Positions 1 through 10,355 of a stretch of 64,000 nt of DNA are shown here, piece by piece. This DNA is from Ahaetulla prasina (lineage: Eukaryota; Chordata; Lepidosauria; Squamata; Colubridae): contig NC_080542.1 in NCBI RefSeq assembly GCF_028640845.1, positions 61,207,064-61,271,063 of the forward strand, read 5' to 3'. The position numbers were made by a program, and so were the translations under genes. The first letter of the stretch is position 1, and each line of letters starts with the position of its first letter. The notes beneath the pieces are model-generated. The model searched no databases. It was not told the DNA's origin and was given only the letters and a program-made list of their open reading frames with translations.

Positions 1-535
1 AATAGGCTTAAGATACAGAAGGATCTTTATAATGGTAGGACCACACTTGGAATACTGCATCCAGTTTTGGTCACCACAATGTAAAAAAGATGTTGAGGCT
101 GTAGAAATAATTCAAAGAAAAGCAACAAAGATGATTAGAGGACTGGAGACTAAAATAAAAAGAATGGTTGCTGGAATTGGGTATGTCTATTTAATGAAAA
201 GAAGGACAGAGTGACATGATAGCAGTGTTCCAATATCTAAGGGTTGCCACAAAAAAAGAGGGACCTCAACCTAGTCTCCAAACACCTGAAGGAAGAACAA
301 GAAGCAATGGAGGGAAACTAGTCAAGGAACGAAGCAACCAAGAACTAAGGAGAAATTTCCTGATAGTTAAAACAATTAAGCAGTGAAACAACTTGCCTCC
401 AGAAGTTGTGGGTGCTTCAACATTGGAAATTTTAAAGAAAAGATTGGACAACATTTGTCTGAAATGTTATAGGGCTTTCTGCCTGAGCAGGGGGGTTAGA
501 CTAGAAGACATCCAAAGTCTCTTCCAACTCTGTTA
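1..535 (+). mobile_element. CR1-type LINE, 3' fragment
   Basis: Broken frames read as the C-terminal end of a CR1 reverse transcriptase: VGPHLEYCIQFWSPQ near base 32, RKATKMIRGLE near 118, then an arginine/leucine-rich RRNFL stretch and a Trp/Asn-Leu-Pro-Pro-Glu-Val segment near 385-410. The end at 495-535 (GGTTAGACTAGAAGACATCC) is the characteristic CR1 3' terminus seen again at 5560, 37230, 47050 and 59930. The 5' part lies off the window or is truncated. Several stops and frameshifts make it inactive. Confidence 0.85.
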
Positions 536-540
536 TTAAG

Positions 541-842
541 TAAAGGTTTCCCCTGTCCAGTCATTTCCAGTTCTAGGGGGCAGTGCTCATCTCTGTTTCT
601 TAGCCAAGGAAGCCAGCATTATCCAATGATGCTTCTGTAGTCATGTTGCCAGCGTGATTATATGCTGAGCTGTCCAGAACACTGTTACCATCCTACCAAA
701 AGTTATACCTATTTATCTACTCTCATTTGCATGCTTTTGAACTGCTAAATTGGCAGGAGCTGCTCCAGGTAATGGAAGTTCAATCTGTCATGAGGTACTC
801 CGTCTCGAACCCCGGCTTTCAGCTTTTCAGCTGACAAGCTTA
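541..842 (-). mobile_element. tRNA-derived SINE, diverged antisense copy
   Basis: Parallels the better-preserved antisense SINE at 17828-18180 across its whole length: TAAAGGTTTCCCC start, AGGGGGCAGTGCTCATCTC, CTGTTACCATCCTACCAAA, TGCTAAATTGGCAGGAGCTG and TCTCGAACCCCGGC (complement of a tRNA B-box). It lacks the last ~40 bp that would hold the A-box. The exact family name was not assigned. Confidence 0.7.
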
Positions 843-1199
843 ATAAAACAATTAAAACTAGAGGAATTAAATAGAAAAGCTAAAAAACCAAGAGAATGGC
901 AGTCTGGGGGTTCAATTTTCTCTAACCAGTCAGTGACCTCCAACATAACAGGCTTCTATTGGGACCCTAAGCTGAGCAACAGAGCCAAGTTTTTAGGCTC
1001 TTCCAGAAAGTCAGGATTGTGGGGAGGACCTCACTTCCAATGGGAAAATATTCCAGAGGTTAAGGGCCACAGCAAAAAAGGCTATTCTCCTGTGCCAGCC
1101 AAAATTCTTGGCAGACAGAAGTAAGCCCTTTCCGTTGGACTAAATGGGTGAGCTAGTGCAATTGAGGTGAGGTGCCTCCTCAGATACTCTGCCTAGAGT
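843..1199. other. Unassigned stretch
   Basis: No recognised repeat or gene. A frame open from 750 to 1124 on the plus strand starts inside the SINE and has no family resemblance, so it is not called as a gene. Confidence 0.4.
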
Positions 1200-1425
1200 A
1201 TCTACTTTTATAGATAGTAACCAACACTTTGAATTGGTTTTGAATCTGGAAGAAAATTGGCAACCAGTGCAGCTTGGTAACAGCAGTAATATAACTGCTT
1301 GGTAACACGTTCCAGCTGAAGTGCTTCCATAAATGTCCCTGCCACTGCATTCTGTACCAATCCAATCAGGAGATTATCAGGGCATGAGTAGTAAAAGGTA
1401 GTAAAAGGCTTACCAATTATTGGAA
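1200..1425 (-). mobile_element. L2-like LINE fragment (reverse transcriptase C-terminal region)
   Basis: Minus-strand frames give LVQNAVAG and then KLHWLPIFFQIQNQFKVLV, matching the usual L2-group order LVQNAAARLL...LHWLPVRFRVQFKVL. A related plus-strand copy is at 9730-10110. Frames are broken. Family level is inferred from these short motifs only. Confidence 0.5.
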
Positions 1426-2551
1426 CTAAAGCCAAGTATAGGGGGAAAAATCTATAGCCATATGGAATTATCTGCAATGAAAAGATTCCAGTTGCAGCTG
1501 TTATCACTGAAATATCAAAGTATATTGCTGAAAAGCTGAAGAATATGAGGCTAAAAATTTGTTATAGTTCACTCATGAATCTGTAAACGCATGTACATAA
1601 ATTGCATACTGCACCTGATAAATTCAGGCCTAAGGTTATTTAGTTTGATCATGCATGTTGCCCTAATTCTTTTTCAGTATGTAGAAGCAGAAGGAAAATG
1701 TTCAAGTATAAAATCTCTCCCATTACCACTGAATTGTAGCAGCAGGAACAGGCAAGCAGAAATCTTACTTTTGCAGATCACAAGTTTCCTTTATTGTTGG
1801 AATGGCATATGTAGCAGGGGAAGGAAGGAAGAAGGAAATTGTGGGAACAGTAGCAGAACAGCAGTTGCTGGGAGAAGTAGGAGCCAATGGTTTGGCAACT
1901 TATAAAATGCTGATTTAGAACTGGAATCATAGCTAGCAGAACACAATTAGCAATTTGAGCATACAATTGTTTAATGTTGCATCTCCACCCCATTTTATAG
2001 CAAAGAAATAATGGATATACTGTAACTATTTTGATCACTCGCAGTCTAAACCATTTAAATATTCCCAGGTTGTTAAAATTACATTAAGTCCACAAATTTA
2101 CCTGCTAAATACTGTATAGTACAACCTATATGTGGCAGTCAACAAGGGGTCTGATGAGCTTCTGCTTTACATTGTAAAATAGTTTAAAAGAACATGCACT
2201 ATGTCAATAGAATACTTCTATCTGCATCAGCTCAATATATCAAATCTTCTTCTGTTGCAGTTGGTTCTCATCATCCTGAACTAAGAAAAAAAAAAAGAAA
2301 CAGACTAACTGCCTGTAAAGCAAAGGACCACCAAAATGCTAAAAGTGTCCTTTGATGAGAACCTTTCAAGAGACCTAGAGTATCAAGGAATTCTCCCCAA
2401 AGCAACAAAACCAGATGTCAAATACATATAATCTTACTTATATGTTAATGTGTTAAAGTCAGATTGTCTAAATTACATAAATAGGCCAATTGACCCAACT
2501 GCTGAAAGAGATATGAAACTGCTCCATAACTATCTCTGACTCTGAAAAAGG
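1426..2551. other. Unassigned stretch
   Basis: No coding signal or recognised repeat. It contains a short A-rich run near 2286-2299. The part around 1700-2000 has the look of an antisense LTR (TTTATTG and a purine-rich block), but no termini could be found. Confidence 0.35.
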
Positions 2552-2913
2552 CATGTAGTACTCAACTTATGACTACAACTGAGCCTGGAAATTTGGTTCT
2601 GTCCAAGCCAATGTCCAAACTACATTTTACATCCATTTTATAATGTTCATTAAATGACTGTACCTGGTTGTTAAGGAAATTGTGTGGTTGAATCAAGTTT
2701 ATCCAATTGGCATTTTTTCCCTTACTTTTGTTGAAAAATAGCAAAAATATAATGAAATGACTCTGGGACACTACAACCAATTGTAAATGTGACCCACTTG
2801 TCTAGGGCCTAAAATGTGATCACATGACCACAGGGTGAGATGTGACAGTCATAACTTCAATTCTAATATAACTTTGAACAGTTTTTAATTGATTATAAGT
2901 AAAGGGCCATCTG
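2552..2913 (-). mobile_element. pogo/Tigger-like MITE, old copy
   Basis: Inverted relative to the copy at 62994-63357. Shared blocks in order: GTAGTACTCAACTTATGAC, GGTTGTTAAGGAAATTG, GGGACACTACAACC, TGTGATCACATGACCAC and the far end TAAGTAAAGGGCCATCTG. Termini resemble CAGGTAGTCCTC and its complement, and TA follows the right end at 2914-2915, as expected for Tc1/mariner-type elements. Heavily diverged. Confidence 0.6.
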
Positions 2914-3278
2914 TATATCTAATCCATCCAACATATTGATTATAATTTTAGGCAGCTAACAGAAGACAGCAATAAATGTCAAATGCCTATCAGTAAAGCT
3001 TGCCTGAAGAGAGTTGAATACAGTCCAAGAAACAATATTACACCAGTAATCTTAAATTTACAACCAGTTGCTTAAAAGGTGCCCCCCCAAAAAACTCTTT
3101 ATTACCCAATCTCAAAGTTATGGCCATTGCTGTCCTGGAGCAATAACTGGAGGTAGATTGTGGCATCCCCTTCAACTACCTCACCCCCATGCCCCCCACT
3201 AGGTCCCATAAGATATTTCCTCCCATAGAATGAGTCGCTGTAGGCCTTAGGTCTGATTCCCACAACACCAGGCTCCAT
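2914..3278. other. Unassigned stretch
   Basis: Nothing recognisable between the Tigger-like MITE and the ATC microsatellite. Confidence 0.35.
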
Positions 3279-3306
3279 ATCATCATCATCATCATCATCA
3301 TCATCA
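3279..3306. repeat. (ATC)n microsatellite
   Basis: About nine perfect ATC units. It creates a run of aspartates in a minus-strand frame that is not a gene. Confidence 0.95.
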
Positions 3307-3559
3307 CATACCTTCTGAAGAGCCTTTACCAACACTGCAGTGGATCACTTCATTGTGTAGTCATATGGTCCAATTGTGAAAGCAGCCACCATGTTTCCTG
3401 TGCAAAATTGAATTCTGGTAATAGCAAACATAGTGTCAGCCTCCGCTTTATTTTAAGTGTATTTTACCTATTGGAGTATTTTACTGTTTTATTACTTCGC
3501 TAAAGGTTTTCTTCTTACTGAATGTCCTACATGATTTATGGGGAAGAGGGGAGGTTGTT

Positions 3560-3930
3560 ATTGTTGCCAGCGTTTGTCTGTCATTTCAGGTGGAGGAGGA
3601 GATAGTCTTTCAAACAGACGTTTGAACTGATTTGGCGCGTGAATGTAATGGGAGTTGCCTGTTCGCATTCCATCCAGAAGATTGATAGAGGGAGAACATC
3701 GGAAGTGAAACAACACATGGCCAAGGAGGAAGAGGACATTGGACTATGACTGTTTGAACTTTGGAGAGAGGAGGGTTCAAGAGAGGAATTGCTTTTATAC
3801 AGTTATAATTACTTTCAGTTCTGACTTAGCTTTCATTGCAACCTGACGTGTTTAGTAAAAATTATCAATCTCTTCAAATTGATGGAGTTGAGTCTTTATT
3901 TTCTTAAATATTGATCGGAGACAAGCTGAC
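3560..3930 (+). repeat. Possible LTR-like segment
   Basis: A G/A-rich block (3590-3780) is followed by AT-rich sequence with TTTAGTAAAAATTATC and GAGTTGAGTCTTTATTTTC, an arrangement that resembles the U3/R/U5 end of an LTR. No TG...CA termini or target duplication could be placed, so this is a weak call. Confidence 0.25.
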
Positions 3931-4051
3931 CCATAGTGGATGCTTCCAGACTCATGTCTTCACATTGCAGCAGAAAACTCCAAGGTCTCACACTGTGGAA
4001 GGCCACAGAGCTCTTCAAAGGTATTTGATTAGGAGGGAATGGAGCCTAGAG

Positions 4052-4374
4052 CTGGGGTGAAATCCAGTAGGTTCTGACAGGTTCTGGAGAACTGGTAGTG
4101 GAAATTTTGAGTAGTTCAGAGATCCATCAAATACCATCTCTGGCTGGCCCCCGAGTAGGGTGGGAATGTAGATTTTACAATATCCTTCCCCTAGGAGAGG
4201 GAAAGGAATGGGGATTTTGCAGTATCCTTGCCCTGGAATGGGGTGGGAATGGAGAGTTTGCAGTATTCTTTCCCTGCTGCAACCACCAAGCCATGCCCAT
4301 CAAGCCATGCCATGCCACGCCCACCAAGCCACGCCCACAGAACCGGTAGTAAAAAAAATTGGATTTTACCACTG
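4052..4374. mobile_element. hAT MITE, family 1 (copy A)
   Basis: Left end CTGGGGTGAAATCC and right end GGATTTTACCACTG form short terminal inverted repeats. Flanks GCCTAGAG (4044-4051) and GCCTAGAA (4375-4382) are an 8-bp target duplication with one mismatch, the hAT hallmark. The interior has repeated GGGAATGGGGATTTTGCAGTATCC-type units and a C-rich CACGCCCACCAAGCC stretch. No transposase is encoded. Same family as 51983-52242. Confidence 0.85.
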
Positions 4375-4983
4375 GCCTAGAAGGGTAGGAATCATGGCTA
4401 AGGCTGAGGGAACATATTGGGAAGAGAAAAAGACCAGTGGGGCCCCCTTGGGGGAAAAGCCTGTGGAATCTGATAGGAGAGGGGAAAGCCTGCAGGGAAT
4501 GGAAAGGCCTGCAGGGAATGGAAAGGCCTGCAGGGTCCTAAGGGCAAGAATTAAAGCAGAGGGTGCCTTGGGGGCTGTGGAGGACTTGGGAGTCCCAGAG
4601 TCTTATCACCCTTGAAGCACCTCATGCCCTGCTTAACGATTCACAAATTCTTTTAATGGCCATATCATGGAGAGTAGGGGGTAGGTGCCATTAAGTTATA
4701 CCTTCTTGCTTAACAGACATCTTGACATGTGATCTTTTTTTTGGCAAGCTTCATTAGGATCATACATTGAGGACTGCTGATAGTCCAAATAGTTCAAAGA
4801 ATCTCAAGGTGCAAAATAAGGTAGTCAGCCAGTCCAATGGTCAAGAGTCACAAACAAGAAACAGAAACAAGGTGCACCGGCTGGGAAGTCAAACTATTGT
4901 TTCCAACAAAGACTGCAAGCAAAGGGGCTATTTAAATCTCTGTAGATATCAAGGGAAGATCTCTGTAGTCATCTACGCAGAAA
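4375..4983. other. Unassigned stretch
   Basis: Purine-rich sequence with a short direct repeat (GGAATGGAAAGGCCTGCA, about two copies near 4496-4530). No gene or known element recognised. Confidence 0.35.
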
Positions 4984-5606
4984 TCAAGGAGAAGCTTCCT
5001 AACAATTAACTGGTGGAACAGCAAGTTGTGAGTGCTTCATCACTGGAAGAAGAGACTGGACAGTCACTTGTCTGAAATGGTATAGGCTCATGTTGGCAAA
5101 CCTATCCCACCGGAAGTTGGCCAACAGGCCATTTCTGGCATCCGAAGAACCTCCGGGGTGGGTGGGGAAGGCCGTTTTCACCCTCCCCAGACTCCTAGAG
5201 AGGCCCTGGAAGCTTGGGACAGCAAAAAACAGGCTTCTGGTCATACTGGAAGTTGGCAAATGGGCCATTTTTGGCCTCCGAAGGACCTCCAGAGGGGTGG
5301 GGAAGGCCATATGCAGGTGCGCCCCCCCCCAGACTCCTAGAAAGGCTCTGGAGCCAGGTGAGAAAAAAATGGGCCTACCAGGCCATCGCGTGCCAGGTGC
5401 AGAGGAAGTGGGGGATGTTGCATGCGCATGCACAGGGGCAGGGCACATAGAATTATGGGTGTGGGCATGTGCATATGTGACCCCATCCACCCACCCTCCT
5501 GGCTTGTGATGGCAAAAAGGTTAGCCATCACTAGTATAGGCACTCCTGTTGTGCAGGGAGTTGGACTAGAAGATATCCAAGGTCCCTTCCAGCTCTATTC
5601 TTATTG
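4984..5606 (+). mobile_element. CR1 3' end, split by a hAT insertion
   Basis: 4984-5087 reads like the CR1 segment CTAACAATTAACTGGTGGAA...CACTTGTCTGAAATGGTATAG. It resumes at 5541 with CACTCCTGTTGTGCAGGGAG and the standard CR1 terminus AGTTGGACTAGAAGATATCC. The gap is occupied by the hAT element 5088-5533. Confidence 0.8.
5088..5533. mobile_element. hAT MITE, family 2 (copy H) in CR1
   Basis: Flanked by a perfect 8-bp target duplication GTATAGGC (5080-5087 and 5534-5541). Ends TCATGTTGGCAAACCT and AGGTTAGCCATCACTA are imperfect inverted repeats (12 of 16). The inside has two related ~130-bp units with TGGAAGTTGGC...GGCCATTT and GACTCCTAGA. Related copies: 53387-53640 and, in the opposite direction, 22310-22930. 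Confidence 0.85.
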
Positions 5607-6039
5607 ATTGACAGCTGTGCGCAATTACACACAGCTTGTCCTTTGGTTAGGAAGAAGACCATTCAGAAATATTGCCCAGCTCCCCTCTGAATGTAGAAAT
5701 TGGGGTGTGTGCCTTGTCGTGTGATTGCTCCAGCTGAATAGAAGATTCCTGTGTCTGATTGGCCTCCATTGAATCCTGGCTTCCTGATTTCTCAGGCTGA
5801 TCATTCAGAAGCACAGGCTCAATTGGAACAACATTGTCACCTGTTTCAAGGTTGCAGTTCTATTGGCAACTCTGTTGTGAAGGCACTGGAGAGGAGGCTC
5901 AAATGGAAGGGTAAGAGGGCAGCACCTGTACCTGCAATCAGCCTTTTCTTCCACCCTAAGCAAGATTTTCCTTCTTTTTTTGGCCATCCAGCTTCTTTTT
6001 CTAATACTATGAATATGCAGGCCAGAGAATTTTTTTTTT
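5607..6039. other. Unassigned stretch
   Basis: No recognised repeat; ends with a T-run at 6031-6042. Minus frames show no family resemblance. Confidence 0.35.
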
Positions 6040-6453
6040 TTTAAAAAAGGAGGGGTAATCAATCTTCACAAAACTTCTGATGTTTTTACTGACTCCTGTC
6101 CAATCATGTGGCAAAGAGTCAAATGTCTTATTGTAATCAACACACGTTATTTTCAAATTGGTCTTCCTTCACTTGCAGTTTTCCACAATCCCCTTGTCAA
6201 TTAGGAGATGATTTTTTTTGTTTCTCTGCTGCTTGGGCGGTTTTCTTTCTGCTCTAATGAAAGAATTTGTTTTCAATTAGATGCTACTGCCTGCATCACC
6301 TATCACACCAGTTAGCAATTTGGAAGTTGTTGGTAAGCAGTTAATTGGTTTATAGTTTCCTGGTGCAGCCCCTTTTGCTGCTTTCATTATAAGATAAGTT
6401 AGCCAGTTTCTCCAGTTTCACCTCTTCATACACTGCACCTCTTCATACACTGC

Positions 6454-7012
6454 TGTTGTGTCTCGCTCGCTCCCCCTGCCGCAGCCGGGCCCCTCTTATC
6501 TCCTGCCGGATGCTAATAGTTCAGAAGAATGTCCTGGCATACCTCCAGCCCCCAGCCCTGGCATCATGCCCAGACAGGCCGAGCAAGACGAAGGGCCTGA
6601 CGTGCCTTCAGCCCCCAGTCCTGGCACCATGCCCAGGCAAATGGAGCAACTAAACCCCTCCCCCACAGCATGTGAGCCTGAAGAATGTGAAGCCAGTCAT
6701 GAGCTCAGATTACCAACAGCTGGAGGCTGGAGAGATCCTCGCTTCCGGAAAGTTGAGAGGCGACGTCAGCAAAAAGAAGGGAGGGGCAGGCCTGGATAAG
6801 TGCTGAGTCATGGAGTCACACCCCATGGCCTATATAAAGGATCTGCTTTCTGGCATTCTCTGAGTCAGGCAAAGTCTAACTTGGATTGCTGAAGTCACTT
6901 CCTGGTCTCCTGCCTGCCTTGAGAACTCTGATAGGACTTTGGCAGAGCTGCAGAGGCACGCTTGATACGGACTTCCCCGACACGGCCGTCAGTGGAGGAG
7001 TGGGACACGACA
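6454..7012 (+). mobile_element. Solo LTR (Gypsy-type family X)
   Basis: Starts TGTTGTGTCTCGC and ends GGGACACGACA, giving TG...CA termini with short inverted ends. Flanks ACTGC (6449-6453) and ACTTC (7013-7017) are a 5-bp target duplication with one mismatch. A TATA-like CCTATATAAAGG lies near 6829. It contains two copies of a ~57-bp unit (CCCAGCCCTGGCATCATGCC...). The same LTR, inverted, is at 42986-43560. No internal region remains, so this is a recombined solo LTR. Confidence 0.85.
6826..6842 (+). promoter_or_regulatory. TATA-box-like element of the solo LTR
   Basis: CCTATATAAAGG sits about 185 bp before the LTR end, a normal place for the U3 promoter. The same motif is kept in the inverted LTR near 43161-43172 (complement CCTTTATATAGG). 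Confidence 0.55.
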
Positions 7013-7040
7013 ACTTCACTATGCTTGGCAATGAGTGGGT

Positions 7041-7212
7041 CAGGAGTGGTATTTATTTATCTTCGCTACTGGTTCGCAAATGTGAGCGTGTGCACTTCCT
7101 CCACACATGCGCAGAGGATCAAAAATGGGACGTGATAACATATCCGCCGGTGAGTGGAGCTGGTGCTACCAGATCACGCGATTCAGATAGAGCAGGCTGA
7201 ATTTCACCATTG
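7041..7212. mobile_element. hAT MITE, family 1-related, 172 bp
   Basis: Perfect 8-bp target duplication GAGTGGGT at 7033-7040 and 7213-7220. Ends CAGGAGTGGTATTTA and TGAATTTCACCATTG are inverted repeats of the CAGTGGTGAAAT type. No coding content. It lies in the R4 remnant. Confidence 0.85.
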
Positions 7213-7599
7213 GAGTGGGTGTAAATTAGCCAGATGTTTCAACCAAAAATCATGCAGCTCATCTTCATCTGGGGCTGATCAATTCTGGGTTTTCTCATCC
7301 ATTTCTACTGTAATTACAGCTTTTTTCATTTCAGCTTTTTTTAAAAAATTCTTATCCACCTCCTTTAGCCAAGCTACAGTCTTGTATTACTTTGGGTTAT
7401 CTTATATCTGGACCCTATTTCTTCTTTGTCAGATGTTGACTAGTTCATTGCAATCTCTCCATTGATGGATGGATAGAAACATTTTTTATTTGAATGGAAT
7501 TGGAAATTCTGCCTATAATGTGCAATTCAAGCTTCATATCTACTGACTTTCTTGGCTATTAATAGCCAAATCTGGCCTTAGGTTCTGCCTCAGTTTAGC

Positions 7600-8150
7600 T
7601 TCCCAATAAATAATCAAGTTGGAAGATCATTTAAAAGCAGTTTATTAAGATACCCTGATAAAGTGGGATCTCCCTATGAAAAAGGAGAACCTCAAGACCC
7701 ATGTTACATTCTTTTTTATAATTACACAACTAAGAAAATGCAAGAGGAGAGTTAATTGGATAGAGTAAAAGTACCCTCCCCTTTGCATAGGAAATCAGTT
7801 ACAAGCAGTCAAATATGTTACATATTTGCATCCCATAATATTACACATGTTCATTAAAATGAGGTCTGATGTCAGAAGGCGTATAAATTGTAAGAAAAAG
7901 TTTGGAGTTCGCAAAAAACATAAACCAGAACCTAATTTTTCTTTCTTTCTTTTTCTTATCTGAAGCCAGCCTGTTTATCAGTTTAGGAATGTTAAAAGCT
8001 AATAAACCTGAACATCATTTTAAAAGACAAAAAAAAATCAAATTAAATTACAAAGTAGCTATGTTAGGTAGCAAGTTACGAAATCCATATCATGTGCCCC
8101 TCACTATTGATGTTACTTGCTATTTTATTATTTGCAATGCTTTCTTGCTT
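7600..8150. repeat. Dispersed repeat of unknown family, copy 1
   Basis: Colinear with 11830-12440. Shared blocks in order: GAAAATGCAAGAG, GATTGGA/TAATTGGA, AATCAGTTACAAGCAGTCAAA, TTACATATTTGCA, CATTAAAAT, AACATCATTTTAAAAGA, ATCAAATTAAA and TCATGTGCCC. Looks like an LTR-sized unit, but termini were not found. Confidence 0.55.
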
Positions 8151-8830
8151 CTAGGTGGTTCTTGATAAGATATTATTTGATGTTCGTTTTTCGGTTCCTT
8201 TCTTTCATTTTTGCTTGCTTACATCTGATCTTAGCTTGCCCATCTTATTTTCTAGCCTGGTGTTCCATTTTGGTGACACATTGTTTGGCTTTTTGTCTTC
8301 TTTGTTGATTTTGCATCCCGAATATTCAGTTATCACTGGAGCTGTGCTGTACATTAATTAATTTGTGTCTTGCAGTGAGCTGGTGCTTATACTTGATATT
8401 ATGGTATTGGCGTGTTTTAATATTTGTGTCAGCTGTTTCTTTGAAACAAGATTCTCTGCAGGCAAACTTATTCTGTTATTTTTGTGCTGTTCTTGATGCT
8501 CAGTTATTGTTTGTTTCAATTGTTCACTTTTTGTTAGAGGGCTTTGCCCTTTTTGAAGAGAAGGAAGAAAGATTGCCTTTTGTAAGTTTTGCGAGTGAAA
8601 ATAAAACAGTATCTCTGGTGTCTTTCTGTACTGCCGTCTTCCCCTGGTTTGCCTTTGCAGTCTGGGCTGCTTCTAGCAAAGCTTCAATTTCTTTGCCTTA
8701 GATAGACCTTTGCAGTTCTTTCATTTCTCTTTTGTGAATACTTTATTTTGTATAATAATTCAATATTGGTCTGCTGGTTTCTGTTGTTGTTCCTGATTTT
8801 GGATCTTGTTCTTTCCAGAATTGGTGCATT
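8151..8830. other. Unassigned stretch with LTR-like polyadenylation context
   Basis: Contains GAAAATAAAACAGTATCTCTGGTGTC near 8597, an arrangement resembling a retroviral R-U5 boundary. Nothing else supports an LTR. Plus-strand frames of about 60-110 codons lack family resemblance. Confidence 0.25.
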
Positions 8831-9208
8831 CATTTCAAGACTTGAAATCCTGGGTTTAGAAAATTTAGAACTCCGCCGCCTTCTACGTGACCTGAATTTA
8901 ACTCATAGAATCATCTGTTACAACATCCTTCCTGTTGAAGACTACTTCAGCTTCAGTCACAACAATACAAGAGCACACAATAGATTTAAGCTTAATGTGA
9001 ACTGCTCCAATCTTGATTGCAGAAAATATGACTTCAGAAACAGAGTTGTTAATGCCTGGAATGCACTACCAGACTCTGTGGTCTCTTCCCAAAATCCCCA
9101 AAGCTTTAACCAAAAACTATCTACTATTGATCTCATCCCATTCCTAAGAGGTCTATAAGGTGTGTGTATAAGAACACCAATGTGCCTATTGTTCCTGTCC
9201 TAATGTTC
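8831..9208 (+). mobile_element. CR1 LINE 3' end (snake-type subfamily)
   Basis: An open frame gives LEILGLENLELRRLLRDL, then THRIICYNILPVEDYFSF and WNALPDSVVSSQNPQSF, ending in PFLRGL stop. This is the C-terminus of a CR1 reverse transcriptase. The 3' UTR begins right after (GTGTGTGTATAAGAACACC). The same subfamily is antisense at 10127-10355 and 28631-36965. It is cut at 9209 by the SPIN-like target site. Confidence 0.85.
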
Positions 9209-9216
9209 CCTTAAAG

Positions 9217-9690
9217 CAGCGGTTCTCAACCTGTGGGTCGGGACCCCGTTGGGGGTCGATTGATGATTTTCCAGGGGTCGCCTAAGACCATCAGAAATAT
9301 GGGAAGTATACTTGCAAGTCGAAGAATCGCGCTCCAATTGTTGACTCCACAAGCCAGCTGCAGGCTCTTCAAATTGCTAGCCGAATTTGGCTTCAGGCGC
9401 GATGAATTAAAAAAGAGAGAAATCTTTGCTCTGATGTCTCCCTCTCAAGCCAGCTGCAATCACTCCCAATCGCTAGCCTAATCTGGCTTCAGGCGAGATA
9501 AACTTAATAGGGGAGGAGTCGCCGCTTTAATGCCTCCTTCCTCAAGGCAATCGCAAGCAGTTCAGATCGCTAGCCAATACGGCTTCAGGCGCAATAAATT
9601 CAAAATGAAAATAATTTTATGGCTGGGGTCGCCACATCGTGGGGAATTGTATTAAAGGAGTCGCAGCACTATAAAGGTTGAGAACCACTG
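9217..9690. mobile_element. SPIN-like hAT MITE
   Basis: Ends CAGCGGTTCTCAACCTGTGG and AAAGGTTGAGAACCACTG are those of the SPIN group of hAT elements. A perfect 8-bp target duplication CCTTAAAG lies at 9209-9216 and 9691-9698. Inside are three tandem ~97-bp units, each with CTAGCC...GGCTTCAGGCG (near 9380, 9470, 9570). No transposase. SPIN elements are known to have entered squamates by horizontal transfer; membership here is inferred from the termini. Confidence 0.85.
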
Positions 9691-9729
9691 CCTTAAAGGG
9701 ACCAAGGTTGGAGGCCCCTGTCCTAGATT

Positions 9730-10110
9730 GTGATGCCTGTGTTCAATTACTCATGCCCTAGTTATTTTGCACTCAGACTATTGCAATGTGGTCTACCTTT
9801 GAAGAGCATTTACAACCTACAGCTGGCACAAAATGCAACAGTACAAATATTCTTAGAGATTCCTATGATGGCCCATGTGACGCCACTGATGTGTGAACTG
9901 CACTGGTTACCAGTTTGCTTCTGGGTCCAATTCAAAGTATTATTATCTTTAAAGTCCTTTATGGCAAGGGCCCAGGAAATAGTTCCTGAGGAACTATTTT
10001 ATCCCAATGGAACTGCCCTGTCCACTTGTTCCAGCAGAAGAGGTATGCTATGAACTTCATCAGTCAAAGAATTTCAAGTGGCAGGGTCCAGCAGAGCCTT
10101 TGTCCTTGCC
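9730..10110 (+). mobile_element. L2-like LINE fragment (RT C-terminal region)
   Basis: A frame reads LQLAQNATVQIFL, then HVTPLMCELHWLPVCFWVQFKVLL, matching the end of L2-group reverse transcriptases. Downstream EEVCYELHQSKNFKWQGP resembles the region before the usual GPRAFS block. About 100 residues remain, with no start or end of its own. Confidence 0.6.
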
Positions 10111-10126
10111 CCTCAAGGTGATATAT

Positions 10127-10133
10127 TTTTTTT

Positions 10134-10181
<48 letters not shown>

Positions 10182-10355
10182 TTTGTCACAACAGTATATA
10201 TAAGCATAAGCATGAAATAACTATACAAGTTGGATACAATCAAAAGGAACATTAGGACAGGAAAAAGTAGGCACGCCGGTGCTCTTATGCACGCCCCTTA
10301 CAGACCTCTTAGGAATGGGGTAAGGTCAACTGTCGATAGTCTTTGGTTAAAGCAC
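10127..10355 (-). mobile_element. CR1 3' UTR with (ATTT)n tail
   Basis: On the minus strand it reads CCATTCCTAAGAGGTCTGTAAGGGGCGTGC...GTGACAAATAAATAAAT, the same 3' end as at 8831-9208 and 28631. The simple-sequence tail is the ATTT run 10137-10184. It is severely 5'-truncated at about 10355. Confidence 0.85.

Larger units (their letters stand above)
6040..7445 (-). mobile_element. R4/Dong-like LINE reverse transcriptase remnant, twice interrupted
   Basis: Read on the minus strand, 7445-7213 gives PDEDELHDFWLKHLANLHP-like sequence. After the two insertions, 6450-6045 gives TYLIMK...GTAPGNYxPIxCLPTTxKLL, then LLIDKGIVENCK and VDYNKTFDSLPHDW. This order (template-binding block, FDS-PHDW) fits the R4/Dong clade, which is known from squamates. 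Several stops break it. The body is split by a solo LTR (6454-7012) and a hAT MITE (7041-7212). A C-terminal piece of a second copy lies at 58030-58745. Clade assignment is by motif memory. Confidence 0.65.

Noticed and set aside
750..1124. 124-codon frame as a host exon
   Set aside because: It begins inside a SINE and shows no recognisable motif or splice context.
4999..5509. Overlapping 139- and 163-codon frames on both strands
   Set aside because: They lie in a hAT MITE bounded by perfect target duplications; openness reflects GC content.
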